Source: Epilithonimonas sp042695135 (GTDB lineage: Bacteria > Bacteroidota > Bacteroidia > Flavobacteriales > Weeksellaceae). From it: a stretch of 64,000 bases of DNA. The translations under genes were made by a program, and so were the position numbers. Of the stretch, positions 55,921 to 64,000 are shown piece after piece. The stretch covers positions 1 through 64,000 of the forward strand of contig NZ_CP170547.1 in assembly GCF_042695135.1 (NCBI RefSeq). The letters run 5' to 3'. The notes below the pieces were generated by a model that searched no databases, was not told the origin of the DNA, and worked only from the letters and a program-made list of their open reading frames with translations. How positions within the stretch are numbered: the first letter of the stretch is position 1; each line of letters opens with the position of its first letter.

Positions 55921-56406
55921 GTTTGGCTGTCCCTGTATTTTTGTAAATTTCAGTTCTTTGTTATACCAAAGTTTTGAGAGCTGAAAGAGAGAAGGTGTCC
56001 AGTTGTATTCGATTTCTATCGTGTCATCATCGTTTACGACAACGTTATTAATCGTTTTTGGTAATCTGATAATAAATCTGGAATAATAAGTTTTCTGTTC
56101 CGGACTGATAGAAGAATCCCTCAGAAGTCTTATTGCACCGGCAGGATAATCCATATAAACCACTGTGTCTGCATCTTTTGGAAATGTGTATCCGGAAACA
56201 GCCTGCTCATTTTCCTCTCCAAGAAGATCAAGCAATGTTGGCGTAGAATATGAGCCCGGTATTTTAGAATTAAGAAGATCCTGACCGTCCGCATTATGCA
56301 TATAAAGTTTCAGCACCTGATCTATGGCCTGGATTTCGTCCTCGTCTCTCTGGCAGGAAAACAATAGGATAACGGCTGATAAAATTATGGATATCTTGAG
56401 TTTCAT
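55900..56406 (-). CDS. Lipoprotein, conserved unknown
   Basis: 168 aa. Lipobox LFSC (Cys18) followed by QRDEDEIQAIDQVLKLYMHNADGQDLLN, then a strand-rich domain (VVVNDDDTIEIEYNW). Such proteins are widespread in Flavobacteriia without known function. The start codon is only 5 nt from a TATCTTTG -7-like box (56412-56419), so the mRNA may be leaderless. Confidence 0.68.
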   Translation of the reverse strand: MKLKISIILSAVILLFSCQRDEDEIQAIDQVLKLYMHNADGQDLLNSKIPGSYSTPTLLDLLGEENEQAVSGYTFPKDADTVVYMDYPAGAIRLLRDSSISPEQKTYYSRFIIRLPKTINNVVVNDDDTIEIEYNWTPSLFQLSKLWYNKELKFTKIQGQPNIVRIVK

Positions 56407-56437
56407 CTTTGCAAAGATAATTCTAAAAAATAATTTA

Positions 56438-57679
56438 TTAAGTCAGATTTTTCAGATAATTCCTAAAGAAAAGCAGATAAGCGGAGCCTTCCCAAATAAT
56501 CATAGCCGACAGAGAAATTCCCATTCCCAAAATACCGAAATAAGAAACAAGAAAATACGAAACAATACTTAACAAAACTAAAGAAATGACAGAAACCCAA
56601 GTATTAACTTCGATCTTACCGACAGCCGGCAGAAGATTCCCAAACAGATTTCTGGATAACATCCCAAAGGTGAATCCAAAGAGCAAAACCATCATCAGGT
56701 TATCATTTTCTATATAATTTTCCCCGAAAAAAAACTTGATCAAAAAACTTTTAAACAGATAAAAAAACAGCAATATGCCTAAACAAATGGGAATGAAAAT
56801 TTTGTAATAATTCTTGATATATGATGTGAGAAAAGCCTTGTTCTGATAATTTTTGGAAAGCAGCGGATAATCACTCTGCATAAAACTAATCGCCAAAAAA
56901 GGGATGTTGGAAGGTAATAATATGGCAACTTTGTAATTGGCAACCGCATTTTCATTCATAAAAAAACCCAAAAGGAGAATGTCCAAAGAAAACAAGGTCT
57001 CGGAAATGACTGATGTAAGAGCCGTGAAAATACCAAACCGCCAAAGTTCTTTTTTATTCTCGGGTTCATCCGTTTTTGTAGAAAATATCTCTTTCTTCAA
57101 CCAGAATAATGACAAATATGGAATAATGGCAATGGCAAAAAGATAACCATAAAACTTCCAGAAATACGTAAAAATCACTAAGATTACAAATCCGCCGATA
57201 TTGATAACATTGTTGACTCTGGCAAAAACATTATTTTTCCCTGTAATCCGATAATAGGTCTGGATATGGTTTGAAAGATAAAACCCCAACAACCTGATGC
57301 CGCAAAACAAAAATATCACATAGACATTTTCATATTTCTCGCCGTAAAAAAATGAAAATCCCAGAAAAACCAAGATCAATAAGACTTCATAAAAAAAACC
57401 TTTGAAAAAAAGATAAGACGACAGTTTTCTTTTGTCATCGTTAAGAGAAATAGATCCGTATCTAAGTAAAATCTGATTGCTTCCCAATCCGGAAAAAGGA
57501 AGGAAAATAGCAAAAACAGACATTACAATACTTAAAATTCCGTAGTCATTCTCAGATAAAAGTCTGATGATAACAATAGAACTCAAAAAGCCACAAATCT
57601 TGGCAATCAAAAAAGACAGAAAAACATAATGTCCTTTGTTTTTGAGAAAACCGTTTAGAAAGTCTTTGAGGCTGTTCAT
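56438..57679 (-). CDS. Polysaccharide flippase-like membrane protein
   Basis: 413 aa, about 12 membrane segments. Pattern of the MATE/Wzx-type oligosaccharide flippases (FLSFLIAKICGFLSSIVIIRLLSENDYGILS region near the N-terminus). Likely moves a lipid-linked glycan across the inner membrane, consistent with the glycosyltransferase gene that precedes it by 2 bp. Specific substrate unknown. Confidence 0.85.
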   Translation of the reverse strand: MNSLKDFLNGFLKNKGHYVFLSFLIAKICGFLSSIVIIRLLSENDYGILSIVMSVFAIFLPFSGLGSNQILLRYGSISLNDDKRKLSSYLFFKGFFYEVLLILVFLGFSFFYGEKYENVYVIFLFCGIRLLGFYLSNHIQTYYRITGKNNVFARVNNVINIGGFVILVIFTYFWKFYGYLFAIAIIPYLSLFWLKKEIFSTKTDEPENKKELWRFGIFTALTSVISETLFSLDILLLGFFMNENAVANYKVAILLPSNIPFLAISFMQSDYPLLSKNYQNKAFLTSYIKNYYKIFIPICLGILLFFYLFKSFLIKFFFGENYIENDNLMMVLLFGFTFGMLSRNLFGNLLPAVGKIEVNTWVSVISLVLLSIVSYFLVSYFGILGMGISLSAMIIWEGSAYLLFFRNYLKNLT

Positions 57680-57681
57680 CT

Positions 57682-58818
57682 TTATTGGCTGTCAGATGTT
57701 GAAAGAATATTTTTATAAACTTCGGTGAACTGTCTGCAGATGCTTTCTTTGGAGAAATTGTCTATCACAAATTGTCTCAGAACTTCTGGACTTTGGACAT
57801 TCATTTTCTGTTCTGCGAAGTTTTTCATTGCCTCATAAAGTTCCTTTTCGTTTGCTTTTTCTATGAGAACACCTAAACCTGGTTTTACAAATTCCGGGAC
57901 GCCGCCAACTGCTGTAGCAATAACAGGTTTTCCGCACGCATAAGATTCCAGAATCACACAACCCTGTGTTTCGTTGTCGCTGAAGAGAATAAAACAATCG
58001 GAAGTCTGCATTTTCTCTGCAACTTCGGAATAACTGATCTCGTCGAAAACAGAAATATAGCTTTCTGCACCTAGTTTCATAACAAGATTATTAAGTGTTT
58101 CCGTATCGCCGTCGCCACCAATTTCAAGCGAAACATCGTAACCATTTTGTTTAAGCTGATGAACGGTTTCAATAATTTTATCCGGTCTTTTTCTGGGAAT
58201 CAGACTGGAAACGTGAAGGAATTTTATTGTTGAATTTTGATCCGTAGATTTGATGTCGAAAATCTCTGTATTTACAACATTTGAAATCACTTTCATCGGT
58301 GTTTTGATTCCGATCATCTTCAAACTTTCCAATAGATTTTCGCTTACCGGAAGAATGAAACCCGCATTTTTTGCGATGAATTTTGCAATTCTTTTGATAT
58401 TTCCGGAAGTTTTGTTGAGATTTTGTTTTTGCAGCGCTGTCCAATGTTCGGTCACAACAAACGGAATTTTATATTTCTTTTTAAGATAAACTGCAAAAAG
58501 CATATTGTTATGAAGCACATTAGCATGAACAAGATCCGGTTTCTGCATTTTCGCAAATCCCATTTTGTAAGCTTTCATTCTTCTCAGGAAATTCTGAACC
58601 GGATTTTTGGAATTTTTGTAATAAATAATCAAAGTTCTGATTCCGTTGATGACTTTATCATCAAAAACAAAAGTTTCTTTTTGGTCAAAGTCTCCTATTG
58701 TATGAAGGATTTCTACCTCGTGCTGCAAAGCTACAGCTTCTGCATGACGCTGTACGAAGTTGCCGTTTGTAGGTTCCAGCTTGTTCGGAAACCAGGAAGA
58801 AATGAAAAGGATTTTCAA
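57682..58818 (-). CDS. Glycosyltransferase family 4 protein
   Basis: 378 aa GT-B fold. SSWFPNKLEPTNGNFVQRHAEAVA at the N-terminus; the C-terminal donor site has FLHVSSLIPRKRPDKIIETV and the E-x7-E motif in ETQGCVILESYACGKPVIATAVGGVPEFV. Transfers a sugar from a nucleotide donor to a glycan; works with the flippase encoded 2 bp downstream. Confidence 0.92.
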   Translation of the reverse strand: MKILFISSWFPNKLEPTNGNFVQRHAEAVALQHEVEILHTIGDFDQKETFVFDDKVINGIRTLIIYYKNSKNPVQNFLRRMKAYKMGFAKMQKPDLVHANVLHNNMLFAVYLKKKYKIPFVVTEHWTALQKQNLNKTSGNIKRIAKFIAKNAGFILPVSENLLESLKMIGIKTPMKVISNVVNTEIFDIKSTDQNSTIKFLHVSSLIPRKRPDKIIETVHQLKQNGYDVSLEIGGDGDTETLNNLVMKLGAESYISVFDEISYSEVAEKMQTSDCFILFSDNETQGCVILESYACGKPVIATAVGGVPEFVKPGLGVLIEKANEKELYEAMKNFAEQKMNVQSPEVLRQFVIDNFSKESICRQFTEVYKNILSTSDSQ

Positions 58819-58846
58819 AGTTTGATTTTGAAATTAATTCTAAAAA

Positions 58847-59335
58847 CTAAGAAATAGACGATGCCCAACTTCTGGCGAAAGGCTGAATAAAATGGCTCAG
58901 AAAATCAAGATAAGTATTCTTGGAAAAATCGAAAACCTCGATGTCTTTTGACAGTTCGCCGCTTCTTATTTTATTTTTAAAATCAGAAAGTTTCAAAGTT
59001 TTGACTTCGCCGTTTTCTATGAAGCTGGCTTTCATCCTATCGAATAATCCAAGATCAAATTCACCGTCCAATTCTCTCATCACTTTTCCCAAAGCGTCAA
59101 TACTGCAACCGGAAGCTGCTTCTTTTTCCTCATCTACACAAATGATAATGAACTGATTTTTTTCAATCTTAAAAGAAGAGGACAGTTCTTTCCCGTGAGC
59201 TGCCCAATCACCTAAGAAATCATATAATTTCTCCGCAATTGTTTTGCTTTCCTTCGCTGTAAAAGGTCTTGAAGCCGGATATATGATGACGCGATAATCG
59301 TTCGTTTCTACAATATTTGATTCCTCGATTTTCAT
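58847..59335 (-). CDS. Conserved unknown protein of Bacteroidota
   Basis: 162 aa, soluble. VIIYPASRPFTAKESKTIAEKLYDFLGDWAAHG is highly characteristic of a family often labelled ABC transporter ATPase in databases, yet no Walker A, Walker B or signature motif is present, so that label is not supported. Contains IICVDEEKEAASGCSIDALGKVMREL and an end rich in hydrophobics. Function unknown. Confidence 0.78.
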   Translation of the reverse strand: MKIEESNIVETNDYRVIIYPASRPFTAKESKTIAEKLYDFLGDWAAHGKELSSSFKIEKNQFIIICVDEEKEAASGCSIDALGKVMRELDGEFDLGLFDRMKASFIENGEVKTLKLSDFKNKIRSGELSKDIEVFDFSKNTYLDFLSHFIQPFARSWASSIS

Positions 59336-59442
59336 AAGAAGATATTTATTGGTTCAGTTGTCCAATGAAATCACTTTTGGCGATTTCAATAAGAGATTTA
59401 AAAGTATAAAATTACGGATTTTTATCCAATTCTATTAAAACG

Positions 59443-59467
59443 AAAAACCCGGAATTAATCCAGGCTT
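59443..59467 (-). terminator. Terminator after the CCG Fe-S gene
   Basis: 7-bp stem with G-U pairs (CCTGG/CCGGG core) and T5 on the minus strand. Confidence 0.6.
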
Positions 59468-59491
59468 GTATTTCTAAAAAGCGATTAAAAT

Positions 59492-60277
59492 TTAAAGATC
59501 GTCCGCTTCTGCTAAAAGCTCTACGATATCTTTAACCTCAACTTCTGTATTTTTATTAAAATGTTTTACACCATCGGTCATCATCGTATTACAGAAAGGA
59601 CAACCAGTTGCAATGATTTTTGGTTCGAAAGAAAGAGCTTCCTCTGTTCTCTCAACATTGATGTCTTTATTCCCTTTTTCAGGCTCTTTGAACATCTGTG
59701 CACCGCCAGCTCCACAACAGAGTCCGTTGGTTTTGCAGCGTTTCATTTCTACCAATTCTGCATCCAGTTTTTCCAGAAGCATTCTTGGTGCTTCGTATTC
59801 GTCATTGCCTCTTCCAAGATAACAAGGATCGTGAAAAGTAATTTTTTTACCTTTGAAACTTCCGCCCTCTATTTTTAGTCTGCCTTCATTCATCAAATCT
59901 TTCAAGAATTGAGTATGATGCAAAACTTCATAATTTCCGCCCAGGCTTGGATATTCATTTTTCAAAGTATTAAAACAATGCGGGCAAGCCGTTACGATCT
60001 TTTTGACTTCGTAAGCATTCAGAACCTCGATATTGGTCAAAGCCATCATTTGGAACACAAACTCGTTTCCGGCACGTTTCGCAGGATCGCCTGTACAGGA
60101 TTCTTCCTGTCCCAGAACAGCAAACTCTACTCCGATTTTATTAAGAATTTTGCAGAATGCTTTGGTTATTTTTTTCGCACGGTCATCGAAGCTTCCGGCG
60201 CAGCCAACCCAGAAGAGAACTTCAGGAGATTTGCCTTCAGCAGCGTAATCTGCCATTGTTTTTATAGTGAAATCCAT
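59492..60277 (-). CDS. (Fe-S)-binding CCG-domain protein
   Basis: 261 aa from ATG at 60277; an earlier frame extension to 60373 runs through spacer sequence. Two cysteine-rich CCG domains: CPHCFNTLKNEYP with an upstream Cys, and CCGAGGAQMF to CPFCNTMMTDG. These domains bind an unusual Fe-S cluster in heterodisulphide-reductase-like and lactate/glycolate oxidase complexes. Encoded 50 bp after its membrane ferredoxin-like partner. Confidence 0.9.
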   Translation of the reverse strand: MDFTIKTMADYAAEGKSPEVLFWVGCAGSFDDRAKKITKAFCKILNKIGVEFAVLGQEESCTGDPAKRAGNEFVFQMMALTNIEVLNAYEVKKIVTACPHCFNTLKNEYPSLGGNYEVLHHTQFLKDLMNEGRLKIEGGSFKGKKITFHDPCYLGRGNDEYEAPRMLLEKLDAELVEMKRCKTNGLCCGAGGAQMFKEPEKGNKDINVERTEEALSFEPKIIATGCPFCNTMMTDGVKHFNKNTEVEVKDIVELLAEADDL

Positions 60278-60327
60278 TTGTTGTAAAATGTATTTTGTAT
60301 TAATGTAAAATGTACTTTTACTTAAAG

Positions 60328-61644
60328 TTAATCTTTCGCCCAATTCAGACGATCTGCCTGATTGTACTGCCATGGTGCGGCATTATTTTCCACATTCGTC
60401 ATCATAAGGTTTAATTCTTGTGGCGCGGCAGATTGCTCCATTACTAAGAATCTTCTCATTTCGAAAATAATTGACAAAGGATCAATGAGAACCGGACAAG
60501 CTTCTACACAAGCATTACAAGTAGTACAAGCCCAAAGTTCTTCTTTAGTAATATAATCGTTAATAAGTTTTTTGCCGTCATCTACAAACTTACCTCCGTT
60601 TTTATTGATGTTTTTTCCGACTTCTTCCAGACGGTCTCTGGTTTTCATCATAATCAATCTTGGAGACAGTTTTTTTCCAGTAATATTTGCAGGACAAACC
60701 GAAGTACATCTTCCGCACTCTGTACAAGAATAAGCACTCATTAATTGATGCTGATTGAGATCAAAAACATCTTCTGCACCAAATTTCGATGGAACCTCTG
60801 CTACACCTTCAGCCGGAGCGGCGTAAGGATCTGCATTTGGATCCATCATCAATTTGATTTCTTTAGTAACAGAATCCAGATTATTGAATTTCCCTTTTTT
60901 CTCAAGGTTAGAAAACCAAGTATTTGGGAAAGCTAATATGATGTGTAGATGTTTTGAATAATAAAGATAATTCATAAAGAACAAAATCCCGATAAAGTGA
61001 AACCACCAAGCGGATTTCTCAACGATGTGAAGTGTTTCTAAACTAAAGTTTTGAAAGAACGGGAAGATGTGTTTAGAGATTGGAAAATTACTTCCAAATC
61101 GATTTGCATCAGAATAATAATCGGCTCCGTTCATTGTGAAGAAAGCCACCATCAAAGCAAATTCGATGATCAAAATCCAATTAGCATCTTTCTTTGGCCA
61201 GCCGAAAAGCTCTTTCATCGTCAGTCTTTTTACACCGTAGAAATTTCTTCTGATGAAAAATACCACGACAGCAACAACAACCAATAAAGCTAAAACTTCT
61301 AAACTTGATGTAAAAAATGAATAGAAAGAATCTCCTAAAACACCGGATAAAAATCGATGCGTTCCAAAAATCCCATCTATGATGATTTCTAACAACTCTA
61401 TATTGATAATCACAAAACCAACATAAACGAAGATGTGTAAAATCCCTGCAATCGGGCGTTTTACCATTTTACTCTGTCCAAGCGCTACTCTGGTCATAAT
61501 TGCCCAGCGTTCTGCTTTTCTATCTGTTCTGTTGATCTCTCTTCCTAATTTGATATTGCGGTAAATCTCTTTCAGACTTTTAAAAAACAGTCCGAAACCA
61601 GCAATTAAAAGAATCAGGAAAATAACATTATCAATATATTGCAT
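60328..61644 (-). CDS. Membrane 4Fe-4S dicluster protein
   Basis: 438 aa. About five N-terminal membrane segments (1-220), NarI-like, with histidines that may bind haem. Two ferredoxin clusters: CTECGRCTSVCPANITG and CTTCNACVEACPVLIDP. With the CCG protein it resembles HdrE/D-like or LutAB-like electron-transfer modules at the inner membrane. Donor and acceptor are unknown. Confidence 0.9.
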   Translation of the reverse strand: MQYIDNVIFLILLIAGFGLFFKSLKEIYRNIKLGREINRTDRKAERWAIMTRVALGQSKMVKRPIAGILHIFVYVGFVIINIELLEIIIDGIFGTHRFLSGVLGDSFYSFFTSSLEVLALLVVVAVVVFFIRRNFYGVKRLTMKELFGWPKKDANWILIIEFALMVAFFTMNGADYYSDANRFGSNFPISKHIFPFFQNFSLETLHIVEKSAWWFHFIGILFFMNYLYYSKHLHIILAFPNTWFSNLEKKGKFNNLDSVTKEIKLMMDPNADPYAAPAEGVAEVPSKFGAEDVFDLNQHQLMSAYSCTECGRCTSVCPANITGKKLSPRLIMMKTRDRLEEVGKNINKNGGKFVDDGKKLINDYITKEELWACTTCNACVEACPVLIDPLSIIFEMRRFLVMEQSAAPQELNLMMTNVENNAAPWQYNQADRLNWAKD

Positions 61645-61647
61645 AGG

Positions 61648-62601
61648 TTACTTTTTGTCAGCGTTTTTGCCAAAAACCGAGAAGTTCACGTATCTCTTGG
61701 GGTTGAGTTTAAAGTCTTCCACCAACTCATTCAGATTCTTCGAAGTCTTAGTTAGATTGTTGTAAAGCTCTTCATCTTTTGCCAATTTACCAAGAGAACC
61801 TTCGCCGTTTTGTATGCCGGAAATAACGTTATTTAGTTTTCCAGCCGTTTGGTTGAATTGTTCAATTGTTCCATTCAATTTATCAATATCGACACGTTCT
61901 GCAACACCTCCAAATTTGTCAAGTGTTTTGTTCGCCGTCAGCATTGCAGCGTTTGCATTTGCAACCACTTCGTGCAGACCTTTTTCATTACTTGCAAGTA
62001 TTGAGTTAGTTCTGTCAGAAGTCCCTTTGAAGGATTCGATGGTTCTGTTAAGATTTGAAAGCAACAACTTGATTTCTCTTCTGTTTTGCTCATCGACAAT
62101 TTTGTTTGTGCTAGCTAAAGTAGAATCTAACTTTAATAAGACATTTGACAGCTGATCTTTTACTGGTTTCACCTGTGATGATAGCGAGTTAAGCATCGAT
62201 AGCTGATAGTTTCCTTTCAATGTATCGCCATCTTTGGCTGTTTCTCCACCGTAAAATAAGTTGATCTTCATTTCTTTTCCGGACATCAATCCTGGTTCGA
62301 AAATCTCTACGGTAGAATTTCTAGAAAACTCGAATGTATCATCAATTGTAAGTTTTACAACGAAAAATAATTTCCCGTCTTTGGCTGTGAGCGGTTTTAT
62401 TTCATCTACCTGTCCAACTTTCAGTCCATTAATAGAGACCGGGTTGGAAACAGAAAGTCCTTCAACATTATCATATTTTGCATAGAAAACATTGTCTGTT
62501 GTAAAAAGGTTTTTCCCTTTCATAAATTGATACAGTACAACGAAACCTATAATGGCAAAAATAGCTATCAGCCCTGTTTTTAATTCTTTACTTAATTTCA
62601 C
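61648..62601 (-). CDS. MlaD/MCE-family lipid transport protein
   Basis: 317 aa. A single N-terminal membrane helix, an MCE domain (about 35-115: GLSVSNPVSINGLKVGQVDEI, FEPGLMSGKEMKINLFYG region) and a long helical tail (about 130-310). It belongs to intermembrane lipid transport systems; the ABC permease and ATPase genes are not next to it. The ferredoxin gene starts 3 bp after its stop. Confidence 0.92.
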   Translation of the reverse strand: MKLSKELKTGLIAIFAIIGFVVLYQFMKGKNLFTTDNVFYAKYDNVEGLSVSNPVSINGLKVGQVDEIKPLTAKDGKLFFVVKLTIDDTFEFSRNSTVEIFEPGLMSGKEMKINLFYGGETAKDGDTLKGNYQLSMLNSLSSQVKPVKDQLSNVLLKLDSTLASTNKIVDEQNRREIKLLLSNLNRTIESFKGTSDRTNSILASNEKGLHEVVANANAAMLTANKTLDKFGGVAERVDIDKLNGTIEQFNQTAGKLNNVISGIQNGEGSLGKLAKDEELYNNLTKTSKNLNELVEDFKLNPKRYVNFSVFGKNADKK

Positions 62602-62670
62602 GTTTTGTGGGTTTTACTAATTAGCAAATATATGAATATTGGATTTATAATTGATATAAATAAAAAACAA

Positions 62671-62696
62671 CAAAAGCGACAATTATGCCGCTTTTG
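62671..62696 (-). terminator. Terminator of the peptidyl-prolyl isomerase gene
   Basis: AAAAGCG/CGCTTTT stem (62672-62678 with 62689-62695) and a T-rich tail on the minus strand. Confidence 0.7.
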
Positions 62697-62719
62697 CTTA
62701 TTCTTAAATAATTTAAAAA

Positions 62720-64000
62720 TTATTGTTGAACTGTTTTATCCCAAACTTCAATTCTATAATCCTTGATCTTTGCATTATCCTGAAGACTCTTCAGGAACGC
62801 TCCTGTAAATTGCTGAGAATTCTGTTGAGTAATAGATTCTGTAATCTGTTTGATATCTCCTGGCAGCTTATTAGTCGTTACTGATTTTTTAACTACTAAA
62901 TAAACACCTGTCATCCCTTCTACTGGTTGAGACAATTTGTTAACAGCAACTCCGAATGCAGCACCTGCAACCTTAGGTTCCATTGCACCTACTACAGAAG
63001 GATTGAAAACATTAACGGCAGCGCTTCCTTTTGTTGCACCAAATGCTTTTGCAGCCTGGTCAAGAGAAGCGTATTTTCCTGAATTAATTTTCTCTACAAT
63101 TTTCTTAGCAAGAATTTTATTTTTTACGATTGGCTCTATTTGATCTCTTACAGTTTCCGGATCAGCAAGACCTTCATCCTGTTTTCCTACAACGTAAGCT
63201 ACGATTCTGTCGCCAGTACCGTCTACTGTGAAAATATCTGTATCTCCAATCTCTCTCTTTTTATCAAATGCCCAAGAAATAATGTCTCCATCTTTGTCAG
63301 TTCCAAGTCCTGGAAGTGTTCCCTGGAAACGGCTTACCATTTTTGGGTTTTCAAATTTGTATTTGTTTTTCTCAGCGATATTCTTGAAATCGTTAAAGCT
63401 TTTCCCCTGAGTCTGCTGGATAAATCTTGTAGCTTGAGTAAGAACTTGATTTTCAGTTTTGTCAGAAGCTTTTATATTTTTCGCAAGGTGAGCAATTTTA
63501 TAAGTCATTGCACCGCTTTTCTTATCTTCAACATTGATGATGTGGTATCCAAAAGCTGTTTCCTGCAATCCTGTAGCACCTTTTGCGTTATTTGCCAAGA
63601 AGCTAAGATATCCAGGCGCAAACTGACTTGCCGGTGTTGTCCAACCAACGCTTCCGTTTCTTTCAACAGCGTTTGGCTCGTCAGATAATTTAAGACCATC
63701 TGCAAACTTTGCCGGATCAGCTTTGATTACTACTAATAGACTGTCAGCAATTTTTTTCGCTGCTTCTTTTGTTCTTGTTGCAGTAGATCTTTCTGCACCT
63801 TTGTAAGCAATCAAGATATGTTTTGACAAAGTAGAATCCGAAGCTTTTTTATCCAATAATTTTGAAACTACGTAAAGCGATTGCTCTTTGTAAGGACCAA
63901 AAGTCTGTCCGATAGCTGCCGTTGCAATTTTATCTTTCAACTCAGTTGGCAATTGAGTCGGGCTTACATACTGAGGAATGAAAGGCACATCAGAATTAAG
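62720..64000 (-). CDS. Peptidyl-prolyl isomerase, SurA/PpiD-like (5' end beyond window)
   Basis: At least 426 aa; the frame continues past 64000 (LNSD precedes VPFIPQY), so the start is not in the window. Parvulin-type domains (LSKHILIAYKGAER; SVGWTTPASQFAPGYLSF; GATGLQETAFGYHIINVEDKKSG) are recognisable; the region from about residue 300 is SurA/PpiD-like (KVAGAAFGVAVNKLSQPVEG). Acts as a periplasmic folding factor. Its terminator is at 62671-62696. Confidence 0.85.
   Translation of the reverse strand, partial: LNSDVPFIPQYVSPTQLPTELKDKIATAAIGQTFGPYKEQSLYVVSKLLDKKASDSTLSKHILIAYKGAERSTATRTKEAAKKIADSLLVVIKADPAKFADGLKLSDEPNAVERNGSVGWTTPASQFAPGYLSFLANNAKGATGLQETAFGYHIINVEDKKSGAMTYKIAHLAKNIKASDKTENQVLTQATRFIQQTQGKSFNDFKNIAEKNKYKFENPKMVSRFQGTLPGLGTDKDGDIISWAFDKKREIGDTDIFTVDGTGDRIVAYVVGKQDEGLADPETVRDQIEPIVKNKILAKKIVEKINSGKYASLDQAAKAFGATKGSAAVNVFNPSVVGAMEPKVAGAAFGVAVNKLSQPVEGMTGVYLVVKKSVTTNKLPGDIKQITESITQQNSQQFTGAFLKSLQDNAKIKDYRIEVWDKTVQQ

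Noticed and set aside
58847..59335. ABC transporter ATPase
   Set aside because: No nucleotide-binding motifs are present in the protein.

Overview
The window looks like a chromosomal segment of a Bacteroidota bacterium of the Weeksellaceae type (Chryseobacterium/Epilithonimonas-like; assigned by eye, not by search). The reasons are low G+C, Bacteroidota promoter boxes (TTTG, about 20 bp, TAnnTTTG), type IX secretion C-terminal domains, Omp85, DUF4407 and KTSC proteins, PaaZ-type phenylacetate catabolism, and an rRNA operon whose 16S rRNA 3' tail has no CCUCC anti-Shine-Dalgarno.

Layout. 1-6130: a complete rRNA operon on the minus strand (16S, tRNA-Ile, tRNA-Ala, 23S, 5S, terminator), fired by five tandem promoters spaced about 125 bp apart, with visible long-range processing stems around 16S and 23S. 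6231-10987: minus-strand envelope genes (outer-membrane protein, haem-binding protein, Ig-like lipoprotein), a GlmU-like protein and ribosomal protein L31. 11282-14512: a plus-strand two-component operon embedded among unknown proteins, then a short orphan transcription unit. 14790-28544: a minus-strand phenylacetyl-CoA catabolic cluster in the order 2-oxoacid dehydrogenase E1, TetR regulator, paaE, paaA, paaB, paaC, paaD, small lipoprotein, hydroxyacyl-CoA dehydrogenase, thiolase, paaZ, enoyl-CoA hydratase/isomerase. Its leading promoter has a perfect palindrome over the -33 box, and several of its spacers are filled by dispersed inverted repeats; one repeat even sits inside the paaD reading frame. 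28702-37670: a T9SS leucine-rich protein, a frameshifted lipoprotein, MazG, aroA, an SDR, an Omp85 protein and guaB. 37726-43787: thiol/redox proteins, KTSC, a T9SS cargo, DUF4407, YihY and a gamma-carbonic-anhydrase-like protein. 44061-46792: Nfu, lipoprotein, hemH and a VOC protein. 46830-47510: gene-free repeat region. 47514-54479: M16 peptidase, ruvC, a PIF1-like helicase and an AT-rich two-gene PIN-domain module. 54554-64000: serS, lipoprotein, flippase, glycosyltransferase, a conserved unknown, two Fe-S redox proteins, an MCE protein and a peptidyl-prolyl isomerase cut by the window edge.

The most unusual material is non-coding: the degenerate anti-SD together with several start codons placed 4-5 nt after a -7 box (predicted leaderless mRNAs); a dispersed repeat family with conserved flanks and a variable hairpin centre (seven members here); and cases where repeats supply a start codon, a -33 box or coding sequence. 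Among genes, the best candidates for something undescribed are the PIN-domain pair at 53233-54479 and the coupling of a fused E1 dehydrogenase to the paa cluster with no PaaK ligase in the window. All functional assignments come from reading motifs; no database search was possible.
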